Assembly: GCA_964530525.1 (NCBI GenBank)
Contig: CAZHBH010000072.1
Coordinates: 1-10,538 of the forward strand
Origin: CAYNQN01 sp964530525
GTDB lineage: Bacteria > Actinomycetota > Acidimicrobiia > Acidimicrobiales > Acidimicrobilacustridaceae
Reading direction: 5' to 3'
DNA: 10,538 bases
Shown: positions 1 to 5,381 of the stretch, piece by piece
Position numbering within the stretch: position 1 is the stretch's first letter
Layout: each line of letters begins with the position of its first letter
The notes under the pieces: generated by a model
Databases searched by the model: none
The model's input: the letters and a program-made list of their open reading frames with translations, nothing else
Told to the model about the DNA's origin: nothing
Position numbers and translations under genes: made by a program

Positions 1-1071
1 GTGTTCGTGGACGAGATCGACGCCGTCGGGCGCCAGCGCGGAGCCAACATCGGCGGAGGCAACGAAGAGGGCGACCAGACCCTCAACCAGCTCCTCGTGG
101 AGATGGACGGGTTCGAGGCCGACGGCGGGGTGCTGGTGGTGGCCGCCACGAACAGGCCCGACATCCTCGACCCCGCCCTGCTGCGCCCGGGTCGGTTCGA
201 CCGCCAGATCATGGTCGACAGGCCCGATCGCGCCGGTCGCCGCAAGATCCTCGAGGTCCACGCTCGCGGCAAGCCCATGGCCGGCGACGTCGACCTGGAC
301 GTGGTGGCGGGTCGCACGCCCGGGTTCACCGGCGCGGACCTGGCCAACACCTTGAACGAGGCCGCCATCTTGGCCACCCGCAGAGGCGCAGACGTGGTGG
401 CTCGCGTCGACGTGGACGCTGCCATCGAGCGGGTCATGGCCGGCCCGGAGCGCAAGAGCCGCGTGATGTCCGATCGCGAGAAGGAGGTGATCGCCTACCA
501 CGAGGCCGGTCACGCCCTGGTGGGCCACCTCCTGCCCACCACAGACCCGATCCACAAGGTCTCGATCGTGGCGAGGGGCCAGGCCCTGGGTTGGACCCTG
601 GCCCTGCCCGCCGAGGAACGGCACCTCAAGTCGCGCTCGCAGCTGCTCGACGAGATGGCGATGCTCATGGGCGGTCGCACAGCGGAGGAGCTGGTGTTCG
701 GCGATCCCACGACCGGAGCGGCCGACGACCTCGAGAGGGTGACCGCGATCGCTCGATCGATGGTGCTCCAGCTGGGGATGAGCGAGTCGCTCGGCCTGCA
801 GCAGTTCGGGCGGCGCGCAGACGGCTTCGGCTCCGATCGCGACGCGGAGGTGGACCTGGGCCACTCCGACGAGCTCACGGGGCGGATCGACGCCGAGATC
901 CGGCGCCTCCTCGACCAGGCGCACGCTCGAGCCTCCGATCTGCTCACCACCCACAGGGCAACGCTCGATCGCCTTGCGGGGGCGCTGGTGCAGTACGAGA
1001 CCCTGGCCGACGAAGCGCTGGATGAGATCCTCGCAGGAGCCGGCGCGACGGAAGGAGCAGCATCCAGATGA
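1..1071 (+). CDS. ftsH: ATP-dependent zinc metalloprotease FtsH (3' part, 5' truncated)
   Basis: Membrane-anchored AAA+ protease that unfolds and degrades membrane and short-lived soluble proteins. The window opens inside the AAA domain at Walker B (FVDEID, residues 2-7 of the visible part). The second region of homology follows (ATNRPDILDPALLRPGRFD, 49-67) with the arginine-finger residues R62 and R65. The M41 peptidase domain carries HEAGH at 167-171 (two zinc-binding His and the catalytic Glu); D243 in GAADD is the expected third zinc ligand. Missing upstream are the two transmembrane segments, the periplasmic or extracytoplasmic loop and Walker A. The GTG at base 1 is a Val codon of the Walker B strand, not a start. 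The C-terminus is a short helical tail without a long disordered extension. The stop overlaps the folE start as ATGA, so the protease gene leads into the folate operon, as in other actinobacteria. The identification is firm. Confidence 0.97.
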   Translation: MFVDEIDAVGRQRGANIGGGNEEGDQTLNQLLVEMDGFEADGGVLVVAATNRPDILDPALLRPGRFDRQIMVDRPDRAGRRKILEVHARGKPMAGDVDLDVVAGRTPGFTGADLANTLNEAAILATRRGADVVARVDVDAAIERVMAGPERKSRVMSDREKEVIAYHEAGHALVGHLLPTTDPIHKVSIVARGQALGWTLALPAEERHLKSRSQLLDEMAMLMGGRTAEELVFGDPTTGAADDLERVTAIARSMVLQLGMSESLGLQQFGRRADGFGSDRDAEVDLGHSDELTGRIDAEIRRLLDQAHARASDLLTTHRATLDRLAGALVQYETLADEALDEILAGAGATEGAASR

Positions 1072-1643
1072 ACGGCCCGTTCGACCTGGAGCGCATCGAG
1101 GTGGCGGTGCGCGAGATCCTCTCGGCGATCGGCGAGGACCCCGACCGTGACGGTCTGCGGGCGACGCCGTCGCGCGTGGCCCGCTTCTACGCGGAGGTCT
1201 TCAGCGGCCTGAACGAGGTTCCCGACCACCACCTCAAGGTGGTGTTCGAGGCAGACCACGACGAGATGGTGATGGTTCGCGACATCGCCCTCACCTCCAT
1301 GTGCGAGCACCACCTGGTGCCCTTCATCGGCAAGGCGCACGTGGCGTACATACCCGGCAACGACGGCAGGGTCACCGGGCTCTCGAAGCTGGCCAGGCTG
1401 GTGGACGCCTACGCGAAGCGTCCCCAGGTGCAAGAGCGCCTCACCACCCAGATCGCCGACGAGATCGAGAGGACCCTCCAGCCCAAGGGCGTGCTCGTGG
1501 TGATCGAGGCGGAGCACCTCTGCATGTCGATGCGCGGGGTCCGCAAGCCCGGATCGACGACGGTCACCTCGGCGGTCCGCGGGCTCTTCCGCACGAGCAC
1601 GGCTACCCGCACAGAGGCCATGCGCTTCATCGAGCGTGGCTGA
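1068..1643 (+). CDS. folE: GTP cyclohydrolase I
   Basis: Cytosolic enzyme converting GTP to 7,8-dihydroneopterin triphosphate and formate, the first committed step of folate synthesis. It is 191 residues, a normal size for the bacterial type (E. coli 222, which has a longer N-terminus). Zinc ligands by alignment to E. coli C110/H113/C181 are C79 and H82 in MCEHHLVPF and C152 in EHLCMSMRGV. H81 and H150 match the catalytic His residues. The motif RGVRKPGSTTVTSA near the C-terminus is also typical. The ATG overlaps the ftsH stop (ATGA), and its own stop overlaps the folP GTG by 8 bases. It is the canonical zinc-dependent FolE, not the FolE2 type. The product must lose its phosphates before FolB acts, and no classical enzyme for that step is visible here. 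Confidence 0.97.
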   Translation: MNGPFDLERIEVAVREILSAIGEDPDRDGLRATPSRVARFYAEVFSGLNEVPDHHLKVVFEADHDEMVMVRDIALTSMCEHHLVPFIGKAHVAYIPGNDGRVTGLSKLARLVDAYAKRPQVQERLTTQIADEIERTLQPKGVLVVIEAEHLCMSMRGVRKPGSTTVTSAVRGLFRTSTATRTEAMRFIERG

Positions 1644-2454
1644 GAGCAAGCCGGCGGCGCCGCCCCTCGTGATGGGGGTCGTCAACGTGACCCCCGACTC
1701 CTTCAGCGACGGCGGGCTCTGGGTGGATCCTGCTGCAGCGGTCGCTCACGGTCTGGAGCTGGCCGAGCAGGGTGCGGCCATCGTCGACGTAGGGGGGGAG
1801 TCGACCCGCCCGGGTGCCGATCCGGTGGACGAGGCCACGGAGCTGGCCCGGGTGCTCCCCGTGGTGGAGGGCCTCGCACCCCACGTGCGCGTCTCCATCG
1901 ACACCCGAAAGGAAGTCGTCGCGAGGGAGGCCGTCGCGGCAGGCGCGACCTTGATCAACGACGTGTCGGCTTCGCTGTGGGAGGTGGCTGCCGAGTGCGG
2001 CGTGGGCTGGGTGGCCATGCACATGCTGGGCGAGCCGGCCACCATGCAGGACTCCCCCGGCTATCGCGACGTGGTGGCGGAGGTGCGAGATCACCTGGCC
2101 GAGCGTGCGGGGCTGGCTTCGGCTGCAGGCGTCGGCGAGATCTGGGTCGATCCCGGGTTCGGGTTCGGCAAGACGATGGAGCACAACCTCGCCCTCCTGG
2201 CGAACCTGGACGAGATCGTCGCCCTGGGCTGGCCCGTGATGGTGGGCCTCAGCCGCAAGGGGACGCTCGGAAGGCTCCTGGCGGCCTCGGACAGTGGTGA
2301 GGCGCTCTCGGAGAGCGTTCCGCCGGTGCCGGCGAACGACAGGTTGGAGGGTTCGATCGCCACGCAGGTGTGGGCTATGAGCAAGGGCGCCCGCATGGTG
2401 AGGGCCCACGACGTGAAGGCCGCGTACCAGGCCTCCAAAGTCGTGGGAGGATGA
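1636..2454 (+). CDS. folP: Dihydropteroate synthase
   Basis: Joins 6-hydroxymethyl-7,8-dihydropterin diphosphate to p-aminobenzoate to form dihydropteroate; it is the sulfonamide target. The 272-residue TIM-barrel protein has the family motifs in order: MGVVNVTPDSFSDGG (13-27), GGESTRPGA, SIDTRK with D89, an INDVSA strand, DPGFGFGK (172-179), the sulfonamide-site loop GLSRKG with S206-R207-K208, and R256/H258 in VRAHDV. The GTG start at 1636 lies inside folE and has no good ribosome site, so coupling with folE is likely. All active-site motifs are intact, so this is taken as the functional FolP rather than a divergent paralogue such as mycobacterial FolP2. Confidence 0.96.
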   Translation: MAESKPAAPPLVMGVVNVTPDSFSDGGLWVDPAAAVAHGLELAEQGAAIVDVGGESTRPGADPVDEATELARVLPVVEGLAPHVRVSIDTRKEVVAREAVAAGATLINDVSASLWEVAAECGVGWVAMHMLGEPATMQDSPGYRDVVAEVRDHLAERAGLASAAGVGEIWVDPGFGFGKTMEHNLALLANLDEIVALGWPVMVGLSRKGTLGRLLAASDSGEALSESVPPVPANDRLEGSIATQVWAMSKGARMVRAHDVKAAYQASKVVGG

Positions 2455-2469
2455 TGGCCCGCGAGTCGT

Positions 2470-2477
2470 AGGAAGGA
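2470..2477 (+). promoter_or_regulatory. Ribosome binding site for the 2484 gene
   Basis: AGGAAGGA lies 6 bases before the GTG at 2484. It fixes that start and shows that this gene initiates on its own, in contrast to the overlapping folE/folP and folB/folK starts around it. Confidence 0.7.
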
Positions 2478-2483
2478 AGCGAA

Positions 2484-2984
2484 GTGGCAACGAAGGGGAA
2501 GTGGGCTCAGGGCATCAAGCCTCGCAACTTCCACTGGGTGATCAAGGACCAGCTCGCCGTTTGCGAGAGGCCTGGTGGCTACGGGGCGAACCACCGCCGC
2601 GTGCGGCGCCAGGAGGAGATCATCTGGGCCCGCGAGCAGGGCTTCACCGAGATCATCTCCCTCATCCCCGCCCCGCACAACCTGCACAACTACGACGAGC
2701 TGCAGATGCCCTGGAGGCACCGCCCGTTCAGCCAGGGAGATGACGCGGCGGAGGTGCTCGGCAGGTTGTACCCGGAGATCAAGGGGTTGGTCAGCTCGAA
2801 CGCCCGGGTCCTCGTGCACCGCGAGGAGCTCGGCGACCTCATCTGCGGTGTCATGGCCGGCTACCTCGTGTGGGACGGCCTCATCGACAGCGGCCCCAGG
2901 GCGATCAGCATCATCGAGCAGATCACCCAGCGCCAGCTCGGCCCGTACGGCCGCGAGCTGGTGACGACGGCGCTGGCCCTCTAG
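2484..2984 (+). CDS. Unassigned protein, dual-specificity-phosphatase-like fold lacking the CX5R active site
   Basis: A 166-residue soluble protein of unknown function with no signal peptide or membrane segment. The N-terminus (NFHWVIKDQLAVCERPGGYG, 15-34, then an I/W-rich helix and GFTEIISLIP, 53-62) resembles the start of dual-specificity or tyrosine phosphatase domains. At 109-117 a VLVH strand is followed by a loop where such enzymes carry HCx5R. Here it reads H112-R113-E-E-L-G-D-L119, so the nucleophilic Cys (expected at 113) and the phosphate-binding Arg (expected at 119) are both absent. The following helix CGVMAGYLV and the ISIIEQITQRQLGPYG segment also fit the fold. It lies between folP and folB, with 29 bases before and 13 after. 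It could be a pseudophosphatase with a binding or regulatory role, or an unrelated fold. The phosphatase assignment is my inference from motif spacing; that the gene is real is well supported by its start, ribosome site and operon position. Confidence 0.85.
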   Translation: MATKGKWAQGIKPRNFHWVIKDQLAVCERPGGYGANHRRVRRQEEIIWAREQGFTEIISLIPAPHNLHNYDELQMPWRHRPFSQGDDAAEVLGRLYPEIKGLVSSNARVLVHREELGDLICGVMAGYLVWDGLIDSGPRAISIIEQITQRQLGPYGRELVTTALAL

Positions 2985-2997
2985 CGTCGTCGACCCC

Positions 2998-3408
2998 ATG
3001 GCCGACCATCCCCCCCAGGCTGCCCGACCCGATCGTCACGACCACGTCGACGTCATCGAGCTCCGCGGCCTGCAGGCGCTGGCCATCTGCGGGGTGCTCG
3101 AGCACGAGAAGGTACGACCCCAGCCGATCTCCGTAGACCTGGACATCGAGGCCGACCTGCGCAAGGCCGCCGGTAGCGACGACCTGGCCGACACGATCGA
3201 CTACGCGCAGGTGGCGGCGCAGCTGGAGGCGGTGCTCACCGGTGAGCGGTTCTCGCTCCTCGAGCACCTGGCCGAACGCTTGGCCCAGGTGGTGCTGGCC
3301 AACCCGGGCGTGCAGGCCGTGGCCCTCACGGTGCGCAAGCTCCGCCCGCCGGTGCCCCAGCAGATCGAGACCACCGGGGTGCGCATCTGGCGCGCCCGGC
3401 AGGCGTGA
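2998..3408 (+). CDS. folB: Dihydroneopterin aldolase
   Basis: Cleaves 7,8-dihydroneopterin to 6-hydroxymethyl-7,8-dihydropterin and glycolaldehyde. It has 136 residues, about 16 more at the N-terminus than many homologues (a His/Pro/Asp-rich lead before IELRGLQAL). Key residues by alignment to S. aureus FolB: E37 in CGVLEHEK matches E22, E89 in LLEHLAERLA matches E74, and K114 in VRKLRPPVP matches the catalytic K100. Y in TIDYAQV is also kept. The residue often found as His just before the GV turn is C31 here (AICG). The ATG at 2998 has no clear Shine-Dalgarno, and no other in-frame start lies before the conserved region, so coupling to the gene ending at 2984 is likely. Its stop interlocks with folK (TGATG). 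Confidence 0.94.
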   Translation: MADHPPQAARPDRHDHVDVIELRGLQALAICGVLEHEKVRPQPISVDLDIEADLRKAAGSDDLADTIDYAQVAAQLEAVLTGERFSLLEHLAERLAQVVLANPGVQAVALTVRKLRPPVPQQIETTGVRIWRARQA

Positions 3409-3869
3409 TGCGCGCCTACTTGGGGATCGGCTCGAACCTGGGCGACCGGTCGGCTCACCTCGCAGCGGCCGTGGCGAGCCTCGAGGCCGTGGGGCTGAGG
3501 GCCGTCTCACCCGTCTACGAGACCGATCCGGTGGGTGGCCCGACGGGCCAGCGGCGCTACCTCAACATCGTGGTCGCCCTCGACACCGACCTCTCGCCCC
3601 GAGAGCTGCTGGGCGTGTGCCACCGGCTCGAGTCCGCCGCCGAGCGGGTGCGGCACCAGAGGTGGGGCCCCCGCACGCTCGACGTCGACATCTTGTGGAT
3701 CGACGGGGTGACCGTGGACGAGGAAGACCTGGAGGTGCCGCACCCCCGCATGTGGGACCGCAAGTTCGTGCTGGCGCCTCTCGCCGACCTCGCACCCGAG
3801 CTGGTCTCGGCCGAGAGCATCGAGCGCGCCGAGGGCCGGATCGACATGGTCGGGGAGCTGCGCCTGTGA
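3408..3869 (+). CDS. folK: 2-amino-4-hydroxy-6-hydroxymethyldihydropteridine pyrophosphokinase (HPPK)
   Basis: Transfers diphosphate from ATP to 6-hydroxymethyl-7,8-dihydropterin, making the FolP substrate. It has 153 residues, the normal single-domain length. Motifs: YLGIGSNLGDR (4-14), SPVYETDPVG, RYLNIVVAL, then R85-W-G-P-R-T-L-D92-V-D94-I-L, where D92 and D94 bind the two magnesium ions, and VPHPRMWDRKFVLAPLADLAP. I chose the ATG at 3408, which overlaps the folB stop as TGATG. A GTG directly before it (3405) would add one residue. FolB and FolK are separate adjacent genes, not fused as in some bacteria. Confidence 0.96.
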   Translation: MRAYLGIGSNLGDRSAHLAAAVASLEAVGLRAVSPVYETDPVGGPTGQRRYLNIVVALDTDLSPRELLGVCHRLESAAERVRHQRWGPRTLDVDILWIDGVTVDEEDLEVPHPRMWDRKFVLAPLADLAPELVSAESIERAEGRIDMVGELRL

Positions 3870-3955
3870 GCGGTTCGCACCCCACGATCGTGGCGGAGGA
3901 TCGGTGGCGGTGCCGGCTGGGTGCCCCCGTGAGCCCTCGGGGAGGCTGTGCATGA
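3866..3955 (+). CDS. Possible 29-residue coupling ORF between folK and panC
   Basis: GTG at 3866 overlaps the folK stop as GTGA. The frame reads 29 codons, rich in Arg, Gly and Pro with two Cys (C16, C28), and ends in a TGA overlapping the panC ATG as ATGA (3952-3955). A strong GGGGAG at 3852-3857 sits 8 bases before the GTG. Ribosome site, start overlap and stop overlap together suggest real translation, either as a coupling leader for panC or as a small protein. I recognise no family. In other actinobacteria the folK-panC gap holds longer genes (DUF3180, a Rossmann-type DUF2520), so a degraded remnant is also possible. Third-position GC (22 of 29 codons) looks somewhat low for this genome. 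Confidence 0.4.
   Translation: MSGSHPTIVAEDRWRCRLGAPVSPRGGCA
3939..3945 (+). promoter_or_regulatory. Ribosome binding site that sets the panC start
   Basis: GGGGAGG, 6 bases before the ATG at 3952. It favours that start over the in-frame GTG at 3904, which has a weaker GGAGG (3895-3899) only 4 bases away and would add 16 residues not typical of PanC. Confidence 0.75.
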
Positions 3956-4806
3956 TCGTCCACGCGACCATCGCCGACTTCAGGGCAGCGCTCGACGACG
4001 CCAGATCCCGCGGCCTCACCGTGGGCCTCGTGCCGACGATGGGGTATCTCCACGAGGGCCACATGTCGCTGGCCAGCAGGTCGGTGTCCGACTGCGACGT
4101 CACAGCTCTCACCATCTTCGTCAACCCCATCCAGTTCGGTCCTGGAGAAGACCTCGCCCGGTACCCGCGCGATCTGCCCCGCGACCTGGAGATGTGCGAG
4201 GCGGTCGGTGTCGACGTGGTGTTCGCCCCCTCGGTGGAGGAGATGTACCCCCCCGAGTCCGTGCGCCTTACCACGGTGTCGGTGGGGGAGCTCGGCGACA
4301 CCCTCGAGGGGGCGACGAGGCCGGGCCACTTCGACGGGGTCTCCACCGTCGTCGCCAAGCTCTTCAACATCGCCGGAGCTTGCAGGGCGTACTTCGGTGA
4401 GAAGGACTTCCAGCAGCTGGCCATCGTCGCCCGCATGGCTCGCGACCTCGACTTCCCGGTTGAGGTGGTCGGTTGCCCCATCGTCCGCGAGCTCGACGGC
4501 TTGGCCATGTCGAGCCGCAACGTGTACCTCACCCCCGCCGAGCGCGAATCTGCCCCGGTCCTGTTCCGGGCTCTCCAATCCGGTGCGGCGAGCATCCTCG
4601 CCGGCGAGCGGGATCCCGAGGTGGTCACCCAGCTCATGGCCGACATCATCGGGGCGGAGCCGCTGGCGCAGCTCGACTACGCCGAGGTGGTCGACCCCAT
4701 GACCATGCGGCGCCCGAAGGTGCTCGAGGGCGACCTGCGATTGCTGGTCGCCGCGAGATTGGGCGCGCCCCGACTGTTGGATAACCTGGGAGTCCGGGTT
4801 CCCTAG
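3952..4806 (+). CDS. panC: Pantoate-beta-alanine ligase (pantothenate synthetase)
   Basis: ATP-dependent condensation of pantoate with beta-alanine to pantothenate through a pantoyl-adenylate. It has 284 residues, the usual length. Motifs: PTMGYLHEGH (28-37) with the HxGH pair H34/H37, FVNPIQFGPGEDLARYPRD (56-75), RPGHFDGV (124-131), YFGEKDFQQL (148-157), and the KMSKS-like loop MSSRN (187-191) followed by VYL. The ATG at 3952 is chosen for its ribosome site and because MIVHATIADF matches family N-termini. Beta-alanine comes from PanD encoded next door; PanB (ketopantoate hydroxymethyltransferase) is not in the window. A 16-residue longer form from GTG 3904 cannot be excluded. Confidence 0.96.
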   Translation: MIVHATIADFRAALDDARSRGLTVGLVPTMGYLHEGHMSLASRSVSDCDVTALTIFVNPIQFGPGEDLARYPRDLPRDLEMCEAVGVDVVFAPSVEEMYPPESVRLTTVSVGELGDTLEGATRPGHFDGVSTVVAKLFNIAGACRAYFGEKDFQQLAIVARMARDLDFPVEVVGCPIVRELDGLAMSSRNVYLTPAERESAPVLFRALQSGAASILAGERDPEVVTQLMADIIGAEPLAQLDYAEVVDPMTMRRPKVLEGDLRLLVAARLGAPRLLDNLGVRVP

Positions 4807-4861
4807 GGACCTCGTCAACCGCAGATCGACCAAGTCGCACGGTGACCGAGAGGCGCCAAGC

Positions 4862-4868
4862 AGAGGAG
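4862..4868 (+). promoter_or_regulatory. Ribosome binding site that sets the panD start
   Basis: AGAGGAG, 6 bases before the ATG at 4875. It supports this start over the in-frame GTG at 4842. The chosen start also puts the self-cleavage site at residues 24-25, as in E. coli. Confidence 0.75.
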
Positions 4869-4874
4869 CTGAAG

Positions 4875-5336
4875 ATGCGTCGGCGCATGCTTAAGTCGAA
4901 GATCCACCGGGCCCGGGTCACTGACGCGAACCTCCACTACGTAGGGTCCATCACGCTCGACCCCCACCTCATGGAGCTGGCGAACATCCGCGAGTGGGAG
5001 CAGGTGGCCGTGGTCGACATCGACAACGGCACCCGCCTCGAGACCTACGCGATCCCCGGGGGGCCTGGAGACGTCTGCCTCAACGGCGCGGCGGCACGCC
5101 TGGTCCAGCCAGGCGACCGCGTGATCGTGTTCTCCTACGCCGACTACGAAGAGGCCGAGCTCGACGACTTCACCCCGGCCGTGGTTCACGTGGACACCGC
5201 CAACCGCCCGGTCGACGAGGTGGTCGCTGCTGCCGACGCCGAGGCCGAGCGTCGTCCCGGCCCGGTGCTGTACCGCGAGATCGAGGCTGACCTCGCCGGC
5301 CTAGCGGGCCTCCAGGCCGACCTCCAGGCCGACTGA
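4875..5336 (+). CDS. panD: Aspartate 1-decarboxylase (pyruvoyl-dependent)
   Basis: Makes beta-alanine from aspartate for PanC. The proenzyme cleaves itself to create an N-terminal pyruvoyl group. It has 153 residues. The cleavage pair is G24-S25 in HYVGSITLD (codons at 4944-4949). K9, H11, R54, T57 and Y58 fall at the same numbers as in E. coli PanD, and the NGAAA motif is at 70-74. After about residue 111 there is an acidic, Ala-rich tail of roughly 40 residues, longer than E. coli (126 total); mycobacterial PanD also has a C-terminal tail, through which pyrazinoic acid acts. The tail ends in a short LAGLQADLQAD repeat made by a 12-base tandem duplication. It lies 68 bases after panC and 45 before nadB. 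Maturation may need a PanZ/PanM-like factor in some bacteria; none is visible here. Confidence 0.95.
   Translation: MRRRMLKSKIHRARVTDANLHYVGSITLDPHLMELANIREWEQVAVVDIDNGTRLETYAIPGGPGDVCLNGAAARLVQPGDRVIVFSYADYEEAELDDFTPAVVHVDTANRPVDEVVAAADAEAERRPGPVLYREIEADLAGLAGLQADLQAD
5310..5333 (+). repeat. Tandem 12-base duplication at the 3' end of panD
   Basis: CTCCAGGCCGAC occurs twice in a row (5310-5321 and 5322-5333), just before the TGA. In frame it adds a repeated LQAD unit to the PanD tail. It is probably a replication-slippage product in a tolerant disordered tail. Confidence 0.8.
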
Positions 5337-5339
5337 CCA

Positions 5340-5372
5340 CCCTCGGCTGAGGATCCAAACCGGCTCCGAGGG
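5340..5372 (+). promoter_or_regulatory. Possible SD-sequestering hairpin before nadB
   Basis: CCCTCGG (5340-5346) can pair with CCGAGGG (5366-5372), a 7-base stem with a 19-base loop. The 3' arm contains GAGGG (5368-5372), the only Shine-Dalgarno candidate for nadB (ATG 5382). The same CCTC (5341-5344) can pair instead with GAGG at 5349-5352, giving a competing small hairpin. A translational switch is possible, but this is structure by eye only. Confidence 0.25.
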
Positions 5373-5381
5373 CTGCCCGAC

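Noticed and set aside
1..3. GTG at the first base as an ftsH start
   Set aside because: It is the Val codon inside the Walker B strand; the gene is cut by the window edge.
510..1685. A 391-codon minus-strand frame opposite ftsH, folE and the start of folP
   Set aside because: It runs across three confirmed genes, has no family resemblance and shows no ribosome site or promoter of note.
2451..2471. Six-codon ATG ORF overlapping the folP stop
   Set aside because: The GGGAGG before it is directly adjacent to the ATG, too close to work, and it is too short to support as a gene. The overlap with the next ribosome site is probably chance.
3882..3893. Perfect 12-base palindrome CCACGATCGTGG in the folK-panC gap
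   Set aside because: Two or three perfect 12-base palindromes are expected by chance in 10.5 kb, and it lies within a tightly coupled gene junction with no other promoter signal.
3904..3951. Longer PanC form starting at GTG 3904
   Set aside because: It has only a closely spaced GGAGG and adds a Cys/Pro/Gly-rich stretch absent from PanC proteins. The ATG at 3952 has a better site and the family N-terminus.
3507..4833. Long minus-strand frames (380 and 423 codons) opposite folK and panC
   Set aside because: Low-complexity Arg/Pro/His-rich translations opposite two well-identified genes, so they are GC-driven shadows.
4842..4874. Longer PanD form starting at GTG 4842
   Set aside because: The ATG at 4875 has a well-spaced AGAGGAG and puts every catalytic residue at its E. 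coli number.
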